Of a stretch of 9,281 nt of DNA, positions 6,493-9,281 are shown one piece after another. Origin of the DNA: JAWXCF01 sp034440515 (GTDB lineage Bacteria > Bacteroidota > Bacteroidia > CAILMK01); the NCBI GenBank assembly GCA_034440515.1, contig JAWXCF010000060.1, positions 1-9,281 on the forward strand, in the 5' to 3' direction. The notes below the pieces were generated by a model that worked only from the letters and a program-made list of their open reading frames with translations, did not search any database and had not been told where the DNA came from. The position numbers and the translations under genes are program-made. Each line of letters opens with the position of its first letter. Within the stretch, counting starts at the first letter, position 1.

Positions 6493-7629
6493 CTAACCTA
6501 AGCTGATTTTCATATCAAGCATATAGATTAATTCTCTGCCGTGGCCACGTGGTCGTGCTATGCGATTGTCAACTAGTGCGTCCATATCTCGCTGTAGGCT
6601 GTTTCGGTCTGAGTTCATTATTGGCACTAGTTCAGCAATGCTGAGGCTTCCATATCGCACAAGTGAGTTTATGATTTCACGTTGTCTATCAGTTAAGAAA
6701 CTTACGTGTTCACTGTGAATTTTATACCCCTCTTGTAGCCAAAAGTTAATGGCGTTTTTCTCACGAGGGTTAAGGTCTGCATCAACGGTAAGTTGTTTGG
6801 CTACTGTATTTCTATATAAGTTAGATACTTGATGAAGTGCGGGTGTCATTAAGCGGATGCCCATTTCTAAATAGATAGAAAGGTCAATAGCATTCTTATT
6901 GGCATAGGGCAAGGCAGATAGCTGAATTAGCCACTCTTCTAGCTCGGCATTAAAGTAAACGTGATGCTCAATGGGAAGTAATCCAGAGAAATCTTGTCCA
7001 GTATTAGCGAGTATTTGCTTACCTGCTAACATCGCAATCAACTCGTTCTCTTCACTAAATGGGTGAATAAGTCTAATGGCATAGTACATAAAGAGTGAGC
7101 GAATAATAGGGTGAATTTTCACTTTATTACACTCACTAATGATAATACTTAATGCCTTAATCATCAGTTGACCGTGGGGCAAAGTGTCGTCTAAAACTAT
7201 GTTGCCAAATAGGCTGTTATCAGCTGTACGTACCCTGCCGGGTGTAGTAGGATTGCTTAATCTATAGCATAGTTGCAGGTGAATGGATTCTAGCCAGGCA
7301 ATGTCAACCTTGTCAGACCAATTCAGTTCCATTTTTCTAAATATATTTATCAGGTTTACGTATCGTTGCTCCTCATCGTTAAGTGGGGCAGCTGCTGCAG
7401 ACAATAATTCTTCTGGAAGTTCAATATTTAGAAATTGTGCAAATAAGCTTGTCAAAGATGACCAACGTTCTGCTATTGCGGGGCGTAATGCTTCTGCGTT
7501 TAAATTAAACTGCGAAACAAAGTGTTGAATATCAAGGATAATAATGTCATAATCCTTAATATTATTAGGAATAGTATAAACCAAGTCTATAGCTACTGCA
7601 TTTGATTCTCTCCCTTCACTCATACCCAT
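6493..7629 (-). CDS. Fic-fold protein with degenerate active site and C-terminal winged helix
   Basis: Fic proteins usually transfer AMP or another phosphate-containing group to target proteins. This 378-residue product has the fold's flap region (TPGRVRTADN, 129-138), followed at the expected distance by the helix carrying the Fic motif. The canonical HPFx[D/E]GNGR reads HPFSEENEL (189-197): the His, acidic residue and Asn remain, but both Gly and the Arg that bind the nucleotide phosphates are lost. No (S/T)xxxEG-type inhibitory helix is evident in the N-terminal part. Residues about 311-371 look like a winged helix-turn-helix (LTDRQREIINSLVRYGSLS, then a recognition-helix-like stretch and a wing at ARPRGHGRELIYML). 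Met3 could be the real start. A regulatory or target-binding role without AMP transfer is my inference. The frame is intact, so selection may maintain it. Confidence 0.75.
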   Translation of the reverse strand: MGMSEGRESNAVAIDLVYTIPNNIKDYDIIILDIQHFVSQFNLNAEALRPAIAERWSSLTSLFAQFLNIELPEELLSAAAAPLNDEEQRYVNLINIFRKMELNWSDKVDIAWLESIHLQLCYRLSNPTTPGRVRTADNSLFGNIVLDDTLPHGQLMIKALSIIISECNKVKIHPIIRSLFMYYAIRLIHPFSEENELIAMLAGKQILANTGQDFSGLLPIEHHVYFNAELEEWLIQLSALPYANKNAIDLSIYLEMGIRLMTPALHQVSNLYRNTVAKQLTVDADLNPREKNAINFWLQEGYKIHSEHVSFLTDRQREIINSLVRYGSLSIAELVPIMNSDRNSLQRDMDALVDNRIARPRGHGRELIYMLDMKISLG

Positions 7630-7697
7630 AGACTATAAAATGCTGTCAAATTTTATTATCTTTATGTTTTTTAAGCGTTTATCGCACTCTTATCCTG

Positions 7698-7711
7698 CAA
7701 ATTTAGTTTTG
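7698..7711. promoter_or_regulatory. Overlapping divergent -7-like elements between fic and paaD
   Basis: On the + strand TAGTTTTG (7704-7711) and on the - strand TAAATTTG (7705 to 7698) both match TAnnTTTG and share two base pairs. They point outward to the paaD-like gene and the Fic gene respectively, leaving leaders of about 50 and 60 bases. No TTG lies at the normal -33 spacing for either, so assignment is tentative. Confidence 0.3.
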
Positions 7712-7767
7712 TATTAATTGAATGAGTATGGTAAACAAACTTACAATATTAATAATAGCAGTTAATT

Positions 7768-8265
7768 GTGGACAAGTTAATAGATATAGACCTAAAACAA
7801 GTATGGGATGTTCTGAATACCATACCAGACCCTGAAATACCGACGGTTAGCATTGTTGAGTTGGGAATGATAAGTGAGGTAGCTGTAGATGATGCCAATG
7901 TTAAGGTGCGGTTTACACCGACATTTTCTGGTTGCCCAGCTATACAACATATACGTCAACAGATAGTAGATGGTTTACACTTAAATTTTCCCGACTACAT
8001 CATCGATGTAGCTTCTGACTTTACACACCAATGGAGCAGTAACTTAATTACAGATGTAGGTAGAGAGAAACTATTAGCATTTGGATTGGCGCCTCCCCGT
8101 AAATACGAAGGCAGCTTTGATTTAAATGAATTGTCGGAAGTAAACTGCCCATATTGCAACAGCGAGAATACAACGATGCACAGCAGTTTTGGCCCTACAC
8201 TATGTAGAGCAGTCCACTATTGCTTTAATTGCTTGCAGTCGTTTGAGCAGTTTAAGCCATTATAA
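7768..8265 (+). CDS. paaD: PaaD-like protein (DUF59/MIP18 domain plus zinc ribbon)
   Basis: Resembles PaaD (also called PaaJ), the accessory subunit encoded with the phenylacetyl-CoA epoxidase PaaABCE and thought to help assemble its metal centre. The 165 residues give a normal length. The N-terminal DUF59 domain shows DPEIP (21-25), SIVELGMI (28-35) and a conserved Cys in TFSGCPA (Cys56). The C-terminal zinc ribbon has Cys127 and Cys130 (CPYC), Cys146, and Cys152 and Cys155 (CFNC). The start is GTG; an in-frame TAG lies four codons upstream and no ATG intervenes, so GTG is the only usual start before the conserved domain. The other paa genes are not beside it: a Fic gene lies upstream on the opposite strand and a hydrolase gene is convergent. 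It may serve a paa operon elsewhere or a different iron-sulfur assembly task. Confidence 0.85.
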   Translation: MDKLIDIDLKQVWDVLNTIPDPEIPTVSIVELGMISEVAVDDANVKVRFTPTFSGCPAIQHIRQQIVDGLHLNFPDYIIDVASDFTHQWSSNLITDVGREKLLAFGLAPPRKYEGSFDLNELSEVNCPYCNSENTTMHSSFGPTLCRAVHYCFNCLQSFEQFKPL

Positions 8266-8268
8266 ATT

Positions 8269-8967
8269 TTAATTAGGTGAGTAGCCGAACCATTCATTCA
8301 TCTTAAGGCCAAGGTCTTGTATAGGTGCCTGGTTAAATGGGTGCTTAACATTCTCCCAAATGTGATATTCACCATTGGGTAATGTCTTACTGGTTAAGAT
8401 GGTTTCTTTTACAGTTAGGGTATTGTCTTTATCGCCAGCTGTTATTAAAATTGGGGCCTCGATGGTTCTAATTACTTCGTCAAATAACAGATTATCTTCA
8501 CCTAAGTCGTTCATCATTCCTACGGTTCTCTCCATCAGTTCCTCTATATTGGTCGCTTTGTGTCTATTGGTTAATTCTACCAAATAAGCAGGCACTTTCT
8601 TTTGCATCAACTCTAAATCCATTTTAGCAGTTTGTTGCTCTGCATATTCTTCTGTCCAGTCCCACTTGGTACCTAGTGTCATTATTTTACCAATCCTCTC
8701 AGGATTATATCTAGCCAAATACAATGCTACGTATCCGCCCATACTGTAACCAAATATATTTACAGCCTCTATCTCGTGTTGATCTAAATAATCTACGACT
8801 TCTTCTGCAAAAGCATCTATCCCGAAATTCTCTTTTACTTCACTATTTCCGTGACTATTAAAGTCTAGGGTATGTATAGTAGGGGCGTGAAGTGTAGTTG
8901 TAATGGAGTTAAAGTCGGATTTGTCACCTAGTGCACCGTGCAGCAATAACAATGGCAAGTTGTTCAT
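8269..8967 (-). CDS. Alpha/beta-hydrolase fold protein
   Basis: A small single-domain cytoplasmic hydrolase of 232 residues; no signal peptide or lid domain is obvious. The order is standard: strand plus oxyanion motif LLLLHGALGD (6-15), nucleophile elbow GYSMGG (73-78) with Ser75, an Asp in AGDKD (Asp181 most likely, Asp179 possible), and His209 in VKHPF. The catalytic triad is therefore complete. The substrate cannot be told from sequence; an ester, thioester or C-C bond hydrolase are all possible. The ATG at 8967 follows an A-rich leader with no Shine-Dalgarno and fits the family start, a few residues before the first strand. Its stop lies 3 bp from that of the convergent paaD-like gene, with no terminator between. 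Confidence 0.88.
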   Translation of the reverse strand: MNNLPLLLLHGALGDKSDFNSITTTLHAPTIHTLDFNSHGNSEVKENFGIDAFAEEVVDYLDQHEIEAVNIFGYSMGGYVALYLARYNPERIGKIMTLGTKWDWTEEYAEQQTAKMDLELMQKKVPAYLVELTNRHKATNIEELMERTVGMMNDLGEDNLLFDEVIRTIEAPILITAGDKDNTLTVKETILTSKTLPNGEYHIWENVKHPFNQAPIQDLGLKMNEWFGYSPN

Positions 8968-9182
8968 TTTCAGTAGTATATTACAATATAATATTTGTAC
9001 CTAGTAGTATGCAGCACAATAATTATTATTATGGGACAAAGCTAACTAGCTAAGATTGTTTTGATATAAATGTGAAGTTAAATAATCGTGTAAATTTTAC
9101 AAAAAAACCAATACAAGTCAGTCTTCACTGCTCTTATTGCTGAACTCAACATAATATAATCGAAGTTTTTATTGGCTACTCA
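8968..9182. other. AT-rich intergenic region with no gene
   Basis: No credible coding frame, RNA gene or terminator is seen between the hydrolase start and the tandem repeats. Besides the possible promoter element at 9037-9044, there is a 13-bp palindrome TGTAAATTTTACA (9089-9101), which could be an operator but in such AT-rich DNA may be chance. Confidence 0.5.
9037..9044 (-). promoter_or_regulatory. Possible -7 element for the hydrolase gene
   Basis: On the - strand TAGCTTTG matches TAnnTTTG about 70 bases upstream of the hydrolase ATG. No clear -33 TTG at normal spacing. About ten such octamers are expected by chance over both strands of the window, so this is a weak call. Confidence 0.2.
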
Positions 9183-9281
9183 GTACAATGGTCGTTGTAC
9201 TAATTTGGTTTAAAATATTCATATAATTTCGTACAATGGTCGTTGTACTAATTTGGTTTAAAATATTCATATAATTTCGTA
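9183..9281. repeat. Perfect 48-bp tandem repeat array, running off the window edge
   Basis: Two identical 48-bp units (9183-9230 and 9231-9278) are followed by the first three bases of a third. Each unit starts with a palindrome, GTACAA-6 nt-TTGTAC (9183-9188 with 9195-9200; 9231-9236 with 9243-9248), then about 30 bp of AT-rich sequence. The units are directly adjacent with no unique spacer, unlike a CRISPR array. The length is a multiple of three, and on the - strand one frame is open through both units to a TAA at 9169-9171, giving a 16-residue repeat (NYMNILNQISTTTIVR). I consider this more likely a non-coding minisatellite than a gene end. Confidence 0.9.

Noticed and set aside
9089..9101. 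Palindrome TGTAAATTTTACA as a regulator operator
   Set aside because: Short, AT-rich, about 120 bases from the nearest start and with no second copy; kept only as a note in the intergenic entry.
9183..9281. CRISPR array
   Set aside because: The 48-bp units are identical end to end with no unique spacers, and no cas gene is visible in the window.
1..9281. Frequent CTAG tetranucleotide, often rare in bacteria
   Set aside because: My hand count is about 28, close to the roughly 32 expected at this base composition, so there is neither avoidance nor enrichment to explain.

Overview
The window most likely comes from an AT-rich member of the Bacteroidota. None of the starts has a recognisable Shine-Dalgarno sequence. 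Several gene leaders carry sequences fitting the Bacteroidota -7 promoter element TAnnTTTG. The bifunctional sugar isomerase and the RHS-type remnant are also common in that phylum. This is inference from style, not a placement. Ile ATA and Leu CTA codons are used freely throughout.

Bases 1-5791 (+ strand) hold a high-affinity phosphate uptake cluster: pstS (5' end cut by the window edge), pstC, pstA, pstB, phoU, then a phosphoglucose/phosphomannose isomerase, closed by a strong intrinsic terminator at 5754-5791. PstS binds phosphate in the periplasm, PstC and PstA form the membrane channel, PstB hydrolyses ATP, and PhoU links transporter activity to Pho signalling. pstC and pstA overlap by 1 bp; the other gaps are 241, 60, 72 and 110 bp. 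Two gaps (before pstC and before the isomerase) share an unusual arrangement: two TAAC-type half-sites 11 bp apart, placed 20-21 bp before a TAnnTTTG element. I propose these as Pho-box-like activator sites, which would place the isomerase under phosphate control. PstC is unusual in carrying a PstS-like segment between its first and second membrane helices.

Bases 5732-7629 (- strand) look like an accessory insert. A broken fragment of an RHS-repeat protein has an in-frame TAG, no upstream RHS body, and a C-terminus that runs into the isomerase terminator. Upstream of it on the same strand is a Fic-fold protein with a C-terminal winged helix whose active-site motif has lost its glycines and arginine. 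The 179 bp between them (6314-6492) is AT-rich and I see nothing convincing in it.

Bases 7630-8967 hold a lone paaD-like gene (+), divergent from the Fic gene, and a convergent alpha/beta hydrolase gene (-) whose stop lies 3 bp from that of paaD. Bases 8968-9281 are intergenic and end in perfect 48-bp tandem repeats with a palindromic core, continuing past the window edge.

No tRNA, rRNA, transposase or CRISPR array was seen. The best candidates for something undescribed are the PstS-like insert in PstC, the degenerate Fic/wHTH protein, and the 48-bp repeat array.
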